Position numbers and translations under genes: made by a program
Notes under the pieces: generated by a model
Told to the model about the DNA's origin: nothing
The model's database searches: none
What the model saw: only the letters and a program-made list of their open reading frames with translations
Assembly (NCBI GenBank): GCA_035222895.1
Contig: JAVYIG010007508.1
Coordinates: 37,115-101,114 of the forward strand
Length of the DNA: 64,000 bases
Source of the DNA: Strongylocentrotus droebachiensis
Taxonomy: Eukaryota; Echinodermata; Echinoidea; Camarodonta; Strongylocentrotidae
Direction of reading: 5' to 3'
Shown: positions 14,261 to 25,009 of the stretch, in pieces
How positions within the stretch are numbered: position 1 is the stretch's first letter
How the letters are laid out: the number at the start of each line of letters is the position of its first letter

Positions 14261-17200
14261 CCATCATCATCCTCCTCCTCCTCCTCATTTCTGGACCTAC
14301 CTTGAGGAAAGCATGAAACCTAGGCTTCTGTTTGTCACACTGTACGACCGTCTGCTTGGCTAACTCAAAGAAGTTCACAAAGGATGGGTACGCCTTACCC
14401 ATATCAGCAGACTGTGAGAGATACAAGAGAGTGAGATATATCGAGGGGAAAGTATAACAAAAAACAATCAGGTTAAAATGACATGGCCATCAGAATGAAA
14501 TGAATTGTGTAGACATCTATTATCTCTTTGAAGAAACTACACCAAGGTTGAATACCATTGCATTTATTTACTGTGAGTTTCAGGTAATAATAAATGATAA
14601 GAATAATGCCTTATAATGGTTGCTTCTTATATAGTGCACATTTCCATCATGTCATTATGCTCCTGGGCTCTAACATGTAAGTGCGATCATATCAGGCACC
14701 ACAGTGGCAGACGTTTGGTTTGGTTTGATGGCTTGTTTTACCTGACTGCTAAGGAAGCATGTGTATGCTTGTAAATAATAAGCAACAAGGGGACCGACGG
14801 TTGTAAGTCCTCTACAAGGGAGTTGGTAATGAGAATTAATGCCTTACAAAAGGGGACTAGCGCATCGACCTGCTCTACCACTGAGCCATAGTGTCTCCAA
14901 AGAGGCATTAAATCAACACAAGAGAGAGATTACAAAGGATACCGGGTAGTTTTACTGTAGAAATGAAAACTTGGTAGTGCAGGAGATGTACAATACTTAC
15001 ATTTTATCAAAGTTAACAGATAATGGTTGCATTCAGATCAAAAACAAAAGTCAAAACATTCAGATTTAGATGCAAAATCTATTGGTTATACAGAAAAGTA
15101 CAGATCTATAAATTTGGCAAGTTTGCATCTTCAAAACAAAGGTGAAGTATAGTACTGGGCCCCGTCTTATAAAGAGTTGATATCAATCGCAACTATGTAC
15201 ATAAGAGAAAGGAGACTGTAGACCAGCCATTGATTGGAGGACTTAAGATTGATTTGGATCAATTGTAACTCTTTATAAGGTGGGGCCCTGGCCTCATTGC
15301 ACAGCTAGAGAGGCTCAAATGAGGTCACCATGTCATTCCTACGCTACTCACATGTTTGAGGAAGACTTGGCCGATGCTCTTCTCTTCAGAGTAGTCATCT
15401 ATGAGAGCCTGAACATCATTCCTCAGTCTGCAGTGTACAGCGTAGATGTCTGGGATACGATTGAAGATGGTCTTGATCTCCTCCTGTGCCAAGATGGGTC
15501 CACCGGTCTGCTCGGTTTCTAAAGGTTCTTTGAACACCTGTAACAGAAATGGAGAACATCTAAATCAAACCACATCTTCTTCTGTGATTTCATATAATTA
15601 TACAGATGTGACAAAATAAAAGCTCTATTTTAGGTGACCTAATGTTTGCTCCAGCAACTCCAGTGCCCGTTGCATAAAACTTGCCATTGATGGTAACTTC
15701 GATGGAATCATTGATTTGATAGGCTGTTGAGTGATGTTGCCATGGTAGTTAATATTGATGGCAAAGTTACAATCAATGGTTAGTTTTATGGAATGGGGCC
15801 CAGGTTTCATTTTATAAAGATATAAGTTTAGGGTTAGGATCACAATAAGGTTTCATCTTGGGTTTAGGATAAGGTTTAGTGTTTGGTTTAGGATTCAAGT
15901 TAGTTATGGTACTGTTCGGAATTGACATTTAAGAATTTGTCGCTGAAGCACGTTTTTTAGAACTGTAATTTGTGTCTGAAATTGCTCTAAGAAGGATGAA
16001 AAAGCTACATTCCTGTCATCGTCCTCCTTGTAAAATGGCTTGTTTCATATCTATTTGCTTTTTCATTTACAAGATTTTTGCCTTCATGAATCCATAAATT
16101 TATCATTCCATGAATGCATGTTTCTCACTAATTGTTTACAAGTATTCTTTCTGACAATCAAATAAAATTTTCATGACTATACTCTCAATTAAGTAGCCTT
16201 TGGATAAACATGGTCTGCTTTGACAATGAAGTTATGTATGAAGTTATGTATGAAGTTATGTTTGAAATTATATATGAAGTTATGTATAAAGTTATATACA
16301 AAATTATGTATGAAGTTATGTATGAGGTTATATATGAAGTTATGTATGAAGTTATATAGGGATTTAGCTCACATTGATGATGGTATCTAATATCTTGACA
16401 TAGTTGATTTCCGTCTGCAGTAACTCCATGGCAGTCATATGCCTCTTTGAAAGGGGTTGTGCAGGTACGGCAGGCTTCTTGGGGGTTTCCATCTCCATCG
16501 GAGTGCATGACTCAGCTGGAAATAAAAAGTCAATTCACTTCAAATCTTATATGATTGATGATTAGGTAATAATATATTGAGAAAATTTCAGCTCAACAAA
16601 GTGTTATTAGGCCAAATAAAAAAAAAAATGTTTAGCGTCCTGTTTTTTCGAAAAATAGGAAGGAGGAGGCCCTTTTTCTTTTTTTTTTCCCTTTCAAAAT
16701 GGCTGCTCAAAATGCCCGTTCGGTACATTTTTCCTGACAGTCGGGCTATTTTTCAAGATGGCCGCCGACATTTTTTTTTTTTAAATCAGAAATAGAGCCA
16801 TTTTAGCAGTGTTTTTCATGTTGTTTTTCTTTAAAAAAAAAAAAAAAAAAAAGAAAAAAAAAAGAGGAGGCAGCCCCCAAAAAGGAAGCGGGCTGGGACG
16901 CTAAACATGTATATTTTTTTACATGGCCTTAGAATGTAAGCATGAATGTCAATTTAAAAAGATAATCTAATCAATCAAAATCAGCACATATGATAAAAAC
17001 ACATAATTTGTATACATATATTTCTGACCAAAATTTGAAACAAAACAATTTTATTTTTTATTTTTATGACTGTTTGATGGCTAAAAAGACTAATAAAAAG
17101 ACTAATCCCTACCCCAAGTTTACAAGTGGCCTTAATCCACTACTTTTTACGTCTAATACGTTTGACAAATGCTAGTTGATATGGTTTATATGAAAGGTAC

Positions 17201-19204
17201 TTTTTGTATATTTCTATATTGCTTTGATTAAACATACCTGTCATGTCAAGTGTAGTTATGATCTGAAATATTTCCTTTTATAAAATATGTTTCATATCTA
17301 GTATATCTACTAGGTGATACATATCATTCAATACAAATATTTAAAAAAATAGAAACACAATCCAAACTGAATTACGAGCAAGTGCCATTGAGCTGTCGGG
17401 CGTCTGACTACAGTCGAGTATGGACGAGGCTGATATGGACATGCAGCCAGCGCTCTCTGCGAAGCTGGACCGTCTCTTCTGCGCTGGCATGTTGGGAGAT
17501 TCCATGTGGTCGGTGTTGGAGCTGAGAGCGGCGATGTTGTCCTTGAGACGACGTTTGCGACTGGACTTGGATCCGCTGAACATGAGGGTGGGGGTGCCAT
17601 GGAGGGATGCAGGGGTAGACGGCTGGTAGGGATGGAAACAATGGTTTTAGTCATGGTGGTAGTAAACTTAAAAAGATAGAAAGAGAGGGATAGGGGATAG
17701 ACAAGCAGAAGAGATAGTCAAGAGCGAACAAAGGAAAGTGACAGAGATAGAAAGAAAAGAGAGAGAGAGAGAGAGAGAGAGAAAAGGGAGAACAAGATAG
17801 ATATAGGGAGAGAGAGGGAGAGAGAGGGAGAGAGAGGGGGGAGGGGGGCAGAGATTCAGAGATTGAGAGAGACAGAAAGGGGGTGGGGGAGGTAAAAGTC
17901 AGAGAGAATATGAAGAAAGGACACTTCTTTCTTTCCAGGTAAAAACTGCAAACTGTTTTACATCAATCAAAAGTCATATTTGACGTCATTTTTTGCATTG
18001 TTTAAATAGTCATGGTCTTGTATTTCATTCCAAAGTCAGGAAAACATCCAATAGGTACACTGAACAATCTTTTCCTTGTGTTTTCCATGGCAAATTTAAT
18101 ATTTCCATTGTTAAACTGTTGATAATGAATAGTGAAATAACAACAACAATAAAAAGTGAAGATACACAACAATTGGCAGGTACTTACCATTCTGAAAGTA
18201 TAGAGAATTTCATCTGCTCTTGCGTCCATTTGAATGCTGGCCCAAAACCACTAGGAAGAAAAAACGCAACAAGAAATAAATTAATTTGATCCTGTTTATT
18301 CACTACTAATAAAAAAAAGTGAAACTTTCAAATAATCATGTCAGAATGAAATCTGATAATGATCTAAAACCAGCATACTATATAACTATATTTTTTCCTA
18401 AGAAATCAGAATAACTTAGTAATGCTATTATCATGCTTTAAAAAATCTGTTTCAAATCTCTAGTACATGTGATAAGGGGGCATATTTCAATCATTTTTAA
18501 TGGCTATGCTGGAATCTACTTCTCATAGGCCCCTCATGAAGTAACACTTTCTTTGTCCAACAAACTGCTATACTTTAACTTCCATAAAATAACCTTACTG
18601 TAAAACTGGAATCTTTTGTGACGTGAGACTTTCACATTTGTAAATTCGTAGATGAGATTGATTTTCTTAGTTAGTAACTTTTCCAGTAGCACATTTCATT
18701 GTTGTGTCCATTTGCATTAAACTTACCAGTGATGCTAACTTAGCCATCAATGTTAACTACCATGACAACATCACTCGACAGCCAATCGAATCAAGGTTTC
18801 CATGGAAGCTACCATTTACGGCAAAGTTACCATCGATGGTAATTTTTATGCAACGATGCCATGATCAACTTGAGAAATTTGTGAACATTTCAGTTCGTAA
18901 AAAAGGTTTCTTATTCAGTTTGACATGATGAACCTTACCTCTTGTTTGACAACTTTAATCTTGCTTGGATAATCCAAGACTTGTTCAGCTACGGTGTTCT
19001 CATCAACGACTATATGTGTACAGGAATCATTGGCAATGGTCTCTATATTGCCACCTGAAAAACATACAAAGAAGAGGATATGAGTAAACTTTTGATAATA
19101 GCTAGACATATGGAGCAAGAATTGGAGAGAGGGATGATAAGTGTGAAGGAATGAGCAAAAGAAAACAGAGAGAAGGACAGAGAAGGTGAGAGGATTAAAG
19201 GTAG

Positions 19205-19235
<31 letters not shown>

Positions 19236-22200
19236 GAGAGGGGGGGGGGGGGAAGCAAGCAAGAGATGGAGAGAGAGAGAGGGGGGGGGGGAGTGGGAGA
19301 GATGGGATGTATAATAGACTCAAAGGCCGAATTCACAAAGGAGGTTTACATTTAACCCATGGTTTAAACATTAGCGCAAAATAAGCGTACCTTGCCTTGC
19401 CGCGTCTAATATTGGACCTCTTGACTGTGCTTCGCTTATTTTACGCTAATTTTAAACCATGGGTTGTGTAAATGAAGGTTTAAACCATGGGTTATGTAAA
19501 TGAAGGTTTCAACCATGGGTTAGATTTAAACCTCCTTTGTGAATTCGGGCCAAAGTGTCAAACCACATGCACATGTTTATCGGTTCCTCCACAAAATATA
19601 CAAACAGAAAGTGCAAAATAAATCTTGTTGTATGTAGACTAGGTGTTGCAAAGTTGAGCACATACGTTTCAATAGTACATGAACTTACCTTGTGTTTGTG
19701 TGATTTCTTCCATGTGTCTCTGATCATCTTGTGTGAAGCCTACAAAACCCAAGGTACATCCGAAAAATGGAAGCATCTTATACTTCAGCTGGCAAAACAG
19801 AATGATACACAAGAAACATGTTAAGAGGATTGAAAAATAAAAATGTAACAATAAAAATTCATTACTTCTTAATCCTTATTCCTTTCCATGCAAAAAGTGG
19901 AAGATTCACCAAAGAATGTACTTCTACTGTAAGTTTCAACGAAATGTAGCAATTCACTTTTTCTTCTTGAGATAAGAACAGATACACACACTGAATCTTT
20001 GTTTAAAGGAGTTTACTCAAAGCTCAAATTTACAATGAAACAAAAAACTTTCTGAAGTTCATGCATGATTCTTTTCTCATAAACCTAGTCAGTGTCACAC
20101 GAGTGATTAGCCATTGTTCTACCACAATTTTCTGTGTGTAAAAAAGAGAAATTGGAAGAGCAGTGACACAAGAGTAGAAAGGCAGAACCTAAAGCCCCAC
20201 TGTACTGCTTGTAGCTACTTGCTCCCTCTACCGGTATATAGAAAACAATGCCTAATCGGTGACCATTGGTCCCCCATAATCCTCTTTTTCTTATGTTAAT
20301 TGAGAGTTGAGTTGATGAGATAGCCACCTGTCAGTGACCACCCTGTGTGGTCTAATCCCTCCTAGCCAAACTAGTACAGACGGACTTTAAAGAATGCTCA
20401 CCATTTCTTCTGATGTTGCACCGCATTCTTGTTTGTGACGGTTATCCCAGGTAGCCTGGATCCATTCTTTGGTCATGATGGGCGTACCTAAACTCACAGC
20501 AACCTGTAGAAGATACAATGATCATTGGTCATTACTCAAACAGAACATTTCAGCCATTGATTATCAATTGCTCCAAAATATTAAAGAGTGTTGACCCAAT
20601 GTTGATGGATAACAGCCGACACCCTCATGCTTCTCAGCTAATGATTTGTTTGGGGGACATTACATACCATACTCTAAAGTCTAAACACATTTTTAGAAGA
20701 TACAATGGTCATTGGTCATTACTCAAACAGAATATTTCAGCCATTGATTATTAAATTGCTCTAAATTAAGAGTGTTGACCCAATGTTGATGGCTAATGAT
20801 TTGTTCTCAGAGACATAACACACCATACTCTAAGGGTGGTATTCTCTAAAGCGAGCTAACTTTAGTCCATGATTTAATCCACCGACTATGTATGGAATGC
20901 CAAGTGTCCATATGAATATATTTTTGAATACTTGATATGTCCCTAAATTACCATGATAACATAATTATATCATAGTTATATTGTTGTTTATTAATCATGT
21001 TATTACATTTTACTGTAATTTAGTGATAGATTAAATCATTCAAAAACATATTCATATAGACACTTGGCATTCCATACTTAGTCGGTGGATTAAACCATGG
21101 ACTAAAGTTAGTCCGTTATCAAGAATACCACCCCAATAGTCTAAACACATTTTCTCCTTCAGGACATACACTTGGGACGTGTTGGAAGGTTCTTTACAAC
21201 AGGGCAGAGCAGGGATCCAATAAAAAGGCAGGAGGGGCCGAACTCCAAATGAGTGGACCAGGGCCCTCTTTCATAAAAACTTGTCATCGATAACAAGTGA
21301 CAATAACTGTTATAAGCTACCGAAATTGTGGCATCTGATTGGCTGAGAGCAAATTTGTCATAGAAATTTATCATTTGTTATTGATAACAAGTTTTATGAA
21401 ACAGGGCATAGTTGTGCTCCCCACATCTGCTGAAGTCATCTACTGCCTGACTTGGATACCTCTTCTAATGATTTTTACAAAGACAGATGAAGCAAAAAGA
21501 CAATAGTTTGAATATGTGATCAAGACTGTACAAAGTGGGTGCAACATGGCTTGGTTATTGTCCATCATAATGATCTCGGGGTTTGAGGAAAGGCCTCAAG
21601 CTCCTCTTTATAGGAACAAAGTTTTCTTGCCAACTAAATAATAATAATAATAATAATAATATGCATTTCTATAGCGCTGTATATCTAGAAATTCTATTCC
21701 GAGGCGCATTTATTATTACCCCGGCTTTAGCCTAGCTGCCATTACAGCACTCCAGCATTTCCTGCCAGGCACCCATCTACATCACTTGGGTTGAGTGTAG
21801 CAATTGTAGATCAATGTCTTGCCAAAGGACATTAGTGCCGCGGCGGGACTCGAACCCCGGACCTTGTGATCGACAGTCCGGCGACGTGTCCACTCGCCCA
21901 TGACACCTCTACTAATAAAGTGGTTGTACATAAACATCATCATCCCACTCACCCTGTACTTCTCGCTGTTGGATGAGTTGGCCACGAGGTGGGTGACCCG
22001 AGGGCCGTAGTCTTTGCGGATGCTACCAGCCATGTTGTGAACCAATACGACTAGTCTCTTGATTTCAGCCTTGTCTAAGAATCCTGTGAAGCAGATCACG
22101 AGCTTGTCCATGTGTCTGCAGAACAGTGGCCTTGTCACACAGGGGAGATGCTGGAGAAACACAAAAAGAGGAGAAAGATAAAGCATGGTTAGTTCCTTGT

Positions 22201-24639
22201 ACAGTGAAACCTGTCTATAAAGACCACCCAAGGGAGACAAGAAAAGTGGTCTTTATAGGCAGGAGGTCTTTGTAAACAAGTGCCTATAGTACATCTTCCC
22301 ATCAGAAACCGTTTTCAAGGGAAACAAAAAATGTGGTCTTTGTAGACAGGTGGTCACTAAAACAGGTACATAAAGGCTCCAGTGGACAATCTATCATATT
22401 TGTCTAAGCTGATATGGGCACACTGCAATAAAAGTTCTAATCACAGACAAGTTGAGAAATTTAAAAAAAAGTACTGAGCAATCTTAATCTCGCCTAAATG
22501 TTTTATAATGAACCTCGTTATAAAGCAAAGCAGTTGTAGAAACCTCTCATTACCTCTAGGTATTTTGAGAGTCTTAGTTTTTTTGTTATTTTATTTTCTA
22601 GTGTTTTTTATTGTATCATCTTTTTTTTTTTGGGGGGGGGGGGTGGGGGGCTTTAAATATGACAAGATTTCAATATAAGGTTAGTATCTTGGGCCAAAGG
22701 AATTTGTTGTAACAAGGTTCCAAATTACCACCATCACAGTCTACATCAACTCACCTCATCTGTAGCTGCACTCTGTAATATTGCTGTGGTGCCTAGGATG
22801 TGACGGCTATTACTTGACAGCGCATCAAAGATTTCTCCTTCAAACTCAGCCATGACAAACACAGTTTCTGCCTGGTCATCTTCAATGTTGTACTCTTGCC
22901 CTGTGTCTGAGAACACGTAGGGCATCTTCATTTTCTGTAATACGGAAAAAAAAAGTGCAAATTATTTAAGAGGGTAGAATCTAGAAAGAGCAAATAGAAT
23001 ACAAGTAGGATAGTAGAAGCTAATTTCCTCGAATGAACAGCTATTTGTGGACTCATTCATGGCTCATAACCAGTATTAACCACAGGGCAGGGCGGAAGTG
23101 AAGAATGCTTTTGTGAGTCAAACAATTACATTCAGCACTTTTACCTTTTTTACAGGCTTACAGCAACAAAGATTTCTTTACGGCGGCTCTATGTTTAATT
23201 CTGATACTACAGGAATTTGGGGGCAAGTTCTGAACTCAATTAAAGATAATTTTTCACGGATAAGGGAATTATACTCACTTGTAATGCATTATGAAGCTGT
23301 GTATGGTGTCTAAGCTCAATACCTATCAAACAAAACCTAACATCCACAGCAGTCAATGAACCTGTAATAGAATGACATAGGATAGTAATTAAAATACAGT
23401 AGATTTAAAATATGAAGCACTGAACTGCTTGAAAGGGAGCCATTGCCTCCACTTGTCTAATGTCTTCTTTTCACTATCAACGAAAGTTACTAAAAGACAT
23501 GAAGCTGGTGTACCAAAGCAAATGAAATATGAGAGCCATCGATTTAAGAATTTGTCCTGGGGGTGTTTCACAATGATCTTAAGTTGAGCTTGTCTCTAAG
23601 TTGGACTTAACAATTATGGAAAGCCGTTAGCATCTTTGAAAATGTTTTGTAAAAGTTTTTTTTAAAGGCATAAAATGTTGATTCAAATCATTTTTATTTT
23701 CTATTATCAAGGAGATTTTATGTTCTTGATGTGGAACTTATAAAAAGTCTGAAATACTTACATTTTCACTTTCGAATATATTCTATAATAATAATAAAAA
23801 TAGTGGGTTCTTGTAAAGCGCTCATGTCAGTCAGATTTGACCCTCCTGGCGCTCCCGATTATTACCCTGGCTTTAGCACAGCTGCCATAAGGCGCTCTAG
23901 CATTTTAAGGAATAAATTCCTACCAGGTACCCATTTACTTCACCTGGGTGGAGTGTGGCAAATGTAGATCAATGTCTTGCCAAAGGACATTAGTGCGGCG
24001 GCTACATAATTATCAAGTCCAACTTGGAGTTAAGTTTGAATTAACATCTTTGTGAAACAACCCCCAAGTTTTGTCCAAGTTCCAACAACTAATCAGAATA
24101 AAGATGATGGCGATAATCAGTGATAATGATGATGGATAACAGTAATAATACAATTCTTTTATAGTTATATCCATGTACGTCTAGTATCTTTTCTACTCTT
24201 TTTTAGTGGATGTTGTATGTTGTCCCCTGATTTGGCAACAGTGAAGAAAATCAACAAAATAATCATAATCTTCTTCATCTCCTTCTTCTAATCCTCTTCC
24301 TCCTCCTTCATATTCTTATTCTTCTCATTCCTGAATTTTGAAATTTCAAGGAAACTTGTAAGTTATGGATATTTTGTGTTGTCCCTTGATTTGGCAACAG
24401 TGAAGAAGATCACCAAAATAATCATTATATTCTTCTTCTTCTTCTTTTCTTTTTTCTGCTCCTCTTCCTCCTTCATTTTCTTCTTATTTTTCTCATCCTG
24501 AATTATGAAAGTTCATGAGAACTTCTAAGTTATCATACTCACTCTGTCTTGTAGTATCATTCATGGTTGATGTACTGAATGTCGTACTGCAACTCAGTTG
24601 AGACTCCGTTATTTCCATGGGCGCTGCCATTGTCTCCAT
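4756..24639 (-). CDS. ect2: Ect2, RhoGEF for cytokinesis (19 coding exons)
   Basis: Ect2 is the guanine-nucleotide exchange factor that activates RhoA at the cell equator during cytokinesis, recruited through its BRCT repeats by centralspindlin. Coding exons in transcript order (high to low coordinates): 24639-24543, 23361-23279, 22934-22755, 22150-21953, 20503-20402, 19788-19689, 19054-18939, 18250-18188, 17622-17376, 16515-16373, 15537-15352, 14411-14301, 13601-13423, 12781-12577, 10664-10547, 8956-8793, 8280-8195, 5908-5719, 4848-4756. Every junction is GT-AG, phases agree throughout, and the sum is 2661 nt (886 aa plus stop), close to the human protein (about 880-914 aa). Domains: N-terminal BRCT-like region ~35-115; BRCT1 ~121-205 (LVICFTGF, THLVAN); BRCT2 ~222-312 (FFGCTLGFVGF, THIVVDEN, WFWASIQMDARA); basic NLS-like SSRKRRLKD and SP/TP sites ~314-420; DH ~425-605 (KPECGRQSL, ELLIRPVQRLPS); PH ~640-765 (NAFALLCKPP); basic tail ~793-856 (KKVSRTFSFNRTPRR). 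The ATG at 24639 has an in-frame stop upstream. 3' end unknown: candidate minus-strand signals are ATTAAA at 4655-4660 and AATAAA at 2786-2791. Seen: exons and motifs. Family knowledge: function. Confidence 0.96.
5464..5713. mobile_element. MITE next to the ect2 exon 18 donor
   Basis: About 250 bp with inverted ends containing AAGATGTTGTATTGCCCTT on both sides and A/T-rich tips, internal poly-A, and a secondary inverted motif (GGTCRGTCG). Its right tip lies only a few bases inside ect2 intron 18, directly after the donor GTAAG. Confidence 0.7.
6098..7949 (-). mobile_element. Helitron, non-autonomous, with canonical ends
   Basis: On the minus strand the element starts TCTATATTATTAATACGC directly after an A (7950) and ends with a hairpin (CCCGTGGA, loop TTT, TCCACGGG), a 5-nt linker and CTAG, followed by T (6097). 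This is the Helitron signature: 5' TC, 3' hairpin plus CTAG, insertion between A and T, no target duplication. Length about 1.85 kb. No Rep/helicase-like frame is visible. Inside, ~180-bp segments near 6305-6480 and 7273-7460 are diverged direct repeats. The 5' part (7640-7920) is CpG-rich with long open frames on both strands that resemble nothing known. It sits in ect2 intron 17. Confidence 0.85.
9051..9690 (-). pseudogene. Decayed tandem copies of ect2 exon 16
   Basis: The intron just upstream of ect2 exon 16 (8793-8956) holds at least two degraded copies of that exon with flanking intron. Copy A (about 9051-9175) reads on the minus strand as KPPTVVLERND, stop, FYMFVVSDDESCETERLS, stop; the exon reads KPPMDVLERTD, RLYMFAVSGDESCKTEWLK. 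Copy B (about 9561-9690) retains NAFAL and KTEWL-like segments but has lost the middle. A further fragment of the exon's 5' end and adjoining intron lies at about 9441-9560. Sequence at 9176-9440, ending in (ATT)n, appears inserted. The copies have stops and eroded splice sites, so they are not usable exons. Confidence 0.8.
9984..10336 (+). mobile_element. tRNA-derived SINE (family A)
   Basis: The head has a Pol III A box (TGGTCGAGTGGTTTAAGG) and B box (GGTTCGAATCC), a body shared with the copy at 37981, and a 3' tail ending AGCGCTATAAAA and (ATT)n. Lies in ect2 intron 15. Confidence 0.85.
10371..10390 (+). repeat. Poly-G tract
   Basis: About 20 consecutive G between the SINE and a palindromic MITE, one of more than 15 such runs in the window. 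Confidence 0.9.
10391..10532. mobile_element. Palindromic MITE, family 1
   Basis: About 140 bp with ends TTTCACAAAACTTGTCAT and, inverted, CCAGGGCCCAGTTTCACAAA; internal CTGATTGGTTATC shared with copies at 12812, 21259 and 53038. Its right end lies about 14 nt from the ect2 exon 15 donor. Confidence 0.65.
11106..12427. mobile_element. hAT-like element, non-autonomous
   Basis: Inverted ends CATACATGCCAAC and (inverted) CAGACATGCCAAC, 12 of 13 matching, flanked by TCAAAT at 11100-11105 and 12428-12433. About 1.32 kb. Near the left end lies a GC-rich module with GCGCGAAGCGC palindromes and GTCCAGGGCCCGC, related to the array at 28505. Right part has ATCGGAACGTTCCG motifs. No transposase frame seen. 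The repeat is 6 bp rather than the usual 8, so the family is probable only. In ect2 intron 14. Confidence 0.6.
12812..12961. mobile_element. Palindromic MITE, family 1
   Basis: About 150 bp, begins GGGCCCTGTTTCATGAAACT and ends in its inverse (AGTTTTATGAAACAGGCCCC), centre GCATCTGATTGGTTGAGA. Lies about 30 nt upstream (transcript sense) of the ect2 exon 14 acceptor. Confidence 0.7.
14080..14286 (+). repeat. Trinucleotide microsatellite (ATC/TCC)
   Basis: Imperfect (TCA)n grading into (CCT)n over about 200 bp. It begins about 16 nt inside the intron from the ect2 exon 12 donor and gives long spurious open frames rich in Ser or Met. Confidence 0.9.
14640..14905 (-). mobile_element. Possible tRNA-related SINE, degraded
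   Basis: On the minus strand ATGGCTCAGTGGTAGAGC near 14885 matches a tRNA A box; a B box is not clear. No tail recognised. Confidence 0.3.
15157..15290. mobile_element. Palindromic MITE, family 2
   Basis: Ends GGGCCCCGTCTTATAAAGAG and inverse CTCTTTATAAGGTGGGGCCC, with inner inverted GATTGATNT motifs; about 134 bp in ect2 intron 11. Confidence 0.65.
15664..15803. mobile_element. Palindromic MITE, family 3
   Basis: Begins GTTGCATAAAACTTGCCATT and ends in the inverse (GTTTTATGGAATGGGGCCC); related copies at 18701 and 42019 in inverted orientation. Immediately followed by degenerate GGTTTAGG repeats (15825-15900). Confidence 0.65.
16213..16359 (+). repeat. 12-bp minisatellite beside the ect2 exon 10 donor
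   Basis: About 11-12 imperfect copies of GAAGTTATGTAT; the array ends about 13 nt from the exon 10 splice donor. It produces a spurious YITS-repeat frame. Confidence 0.9.
17690..17900 (+). repeat. GA-rich microsatellite
   Basis: (GA)n and GGGAGA repeats, polypurine on the plus strand, in ect2 intron 8. Confidence 0.9.
18701..18862. mobile_element. Palindromic MITE, family 3
   Basis: Shares ACATCACTCRACAGCCAATC and AAGGTTTCCATGGAAGYTAC with the copy at 42019, with inverted ends (GCATTAAACTTACC / GGTAATTTTTATGC). In ect2 intron 7. Confidence 0.6.
19130..19292 (+). repeat. GA microsatellite with poly-G runs
   Basis: (GA)n interrupted by two runs of 9-12 G; explains the overlapping long Leu/Ser/Pro frames on the minus strand. 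Confidence 0.9.
19325..19551. mobile_element. MITE with AAA flanks
   Basis: Ends GGCCGAATTCACAAAGGAGG and inverse CCTCCTTTGTGAATTCGGGCC-like, flanked by AAA at 19322-19324 and 19552-19554. Inner motif ACCCATGGTTTAAA repeats several times near the right arm. A 3-bp duplication would suit a Harbinger-type origin. Confidence 0.65.
20193..20386. mobile_element. TTAA-flanked MITE (family T), copy 1
   Basis: 194 bp, ends AGCCCCACTGTAC and inverse GTACAGACGGACT, right flank TTAA (20387-20390), left flank CTAA. Homologous over its length with 49929-50116 and 53339-53516 (shared GTAGCTACTTGC, TTGGTCCCCCAT, CCACCTGTCAGTGACCA). The right end lies about 10 nt from the ect2 exon 5 donor. Confidence 0.8.
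20506..21150. repeat. Tandem duplication in ect2 intron 4, second copy split by a MITE
   Basis: Sequence from AGAAGATACAATG (20506) to CTAAACACATTTT (about 20692) is repeated from 20693. The second copy is about 90% alike but shorter (two internal deletions) and is interrupted at CATACTCTAA by the MITE at 20834-21133, resuming AGTCTAAACACATTTT at 21138. Confidence 0.85.
20834..21133. mobile_element. Palindromic Harbinger-like MITE
   Basis: 300 bp with ends GGGTGGTATTC, the same tips as the element at 31792-32670, and arms of about 100 bp that mirror each other (AACTTTAGTCCATG, TGGAATGCCAAGTGTC). Flanks TAA and CAA suggest an imperfect 3-bp duplication. Confidence 0.75.
21259..21408. mobile_element. 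Palindromic MITE, family 1
   Basis: Ends GGGCCCTCTTTCATAAAAAC and inverse GTTTTATGAAACAGGGC; centre GCATCTGATTGGCTGAGA matches the copy at 12812. Confidence 0.7.
21640..21911 (-). mobile_element. tRNA-derived SINE (family B), well preserved
   Basis: Minus strand: A-box-like CATGGGCGAGTGGACA, B box GGGTTCGAGTCCC, GGCACTAATGTCCTTTGGCA, body, tail TAGAATTTCTAGATATACAG then GCGCTATAGAAATGC and (ATT)n. Lies in ect2 intron 4, about 42 nt from the exon 4 donor. Confidence 0.85.
22200..22372. repeat. Interspersed repeat with GTGGTCTTTATAG-type motifs
   Basis: Several direct and inverted occurrences of ACCTGTCTATAAAGACCACC / GGTCTTTGTAGACAGGTGGT within 170 bp; looks like a small repeat element of unknown class. 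Confidence 0.5.
23566..24066. mobile_element. Inverted-repeat element with a SINE inserted
   Basis: Ends GGGGGTGTTTCACAATGAT and inverse ATCTTTGTGAAACAACCCCC with matching inner AAGTTGGACTT. A family B SINE (23786-24003, minus strand, broken off in its B box) lies inside, so the SINE arrived later. Confidence 0.65.
24207..24533. repeat. Tandem duplication, period 159 bp, ect2 intron 1
   Basis: Two units beginning GTTGTCCCYTGATTTGGCAA-type sequence, each with a TTC-rich middle and a TAAGTTAT end. The second unit ends about 8 nt from the ect2 exon 1 donor. Confidence 0.8.
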
Positions 24640-25009
24640 TAATCTTCTCGATGATGTCGATATCAAATTAAGTTAGGGTTCAGGAACTCCTTTATATGCT
24701 GCTTTGGAATAATCAGGTTGTCAGATCCTATTAAGAAATGGTATAACGACATGACAGAATCAAAATCTATGAAAAATGATTGAAAGTGACTCATGACAAA
24801 AATTTATCAATCATTTTCAATGGTTGATCTCATCAATTCTTTACATGCAAATGGTCAAAATTGGCCCCAAAATAACTGTCTATCTATTCTATATGGCTTT
24901 GCTGGCAGTTGGGAATTCTTGAAAAAAAAAGTTGAATAGACTAGGCCTACACCTATGGAACAATTGCACAATACCCTACCACTGTTTTACGGGGGCACAG
25001 TATTATTAG

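Noticed and set aside
14064-14426. Long Met- and Ser-rich open frames
   Set aside because: Translation of the ATC/CCT microsatellite; only the ect2 exon 12 part (14301-14411) is coding.
16185-16508. 107-aa frame with YITS repeats
   Set aside because: Reads through the 12-bp minisatellite and exon 10 in the wrong frame; the true frame matches the Ect2 DH domain.
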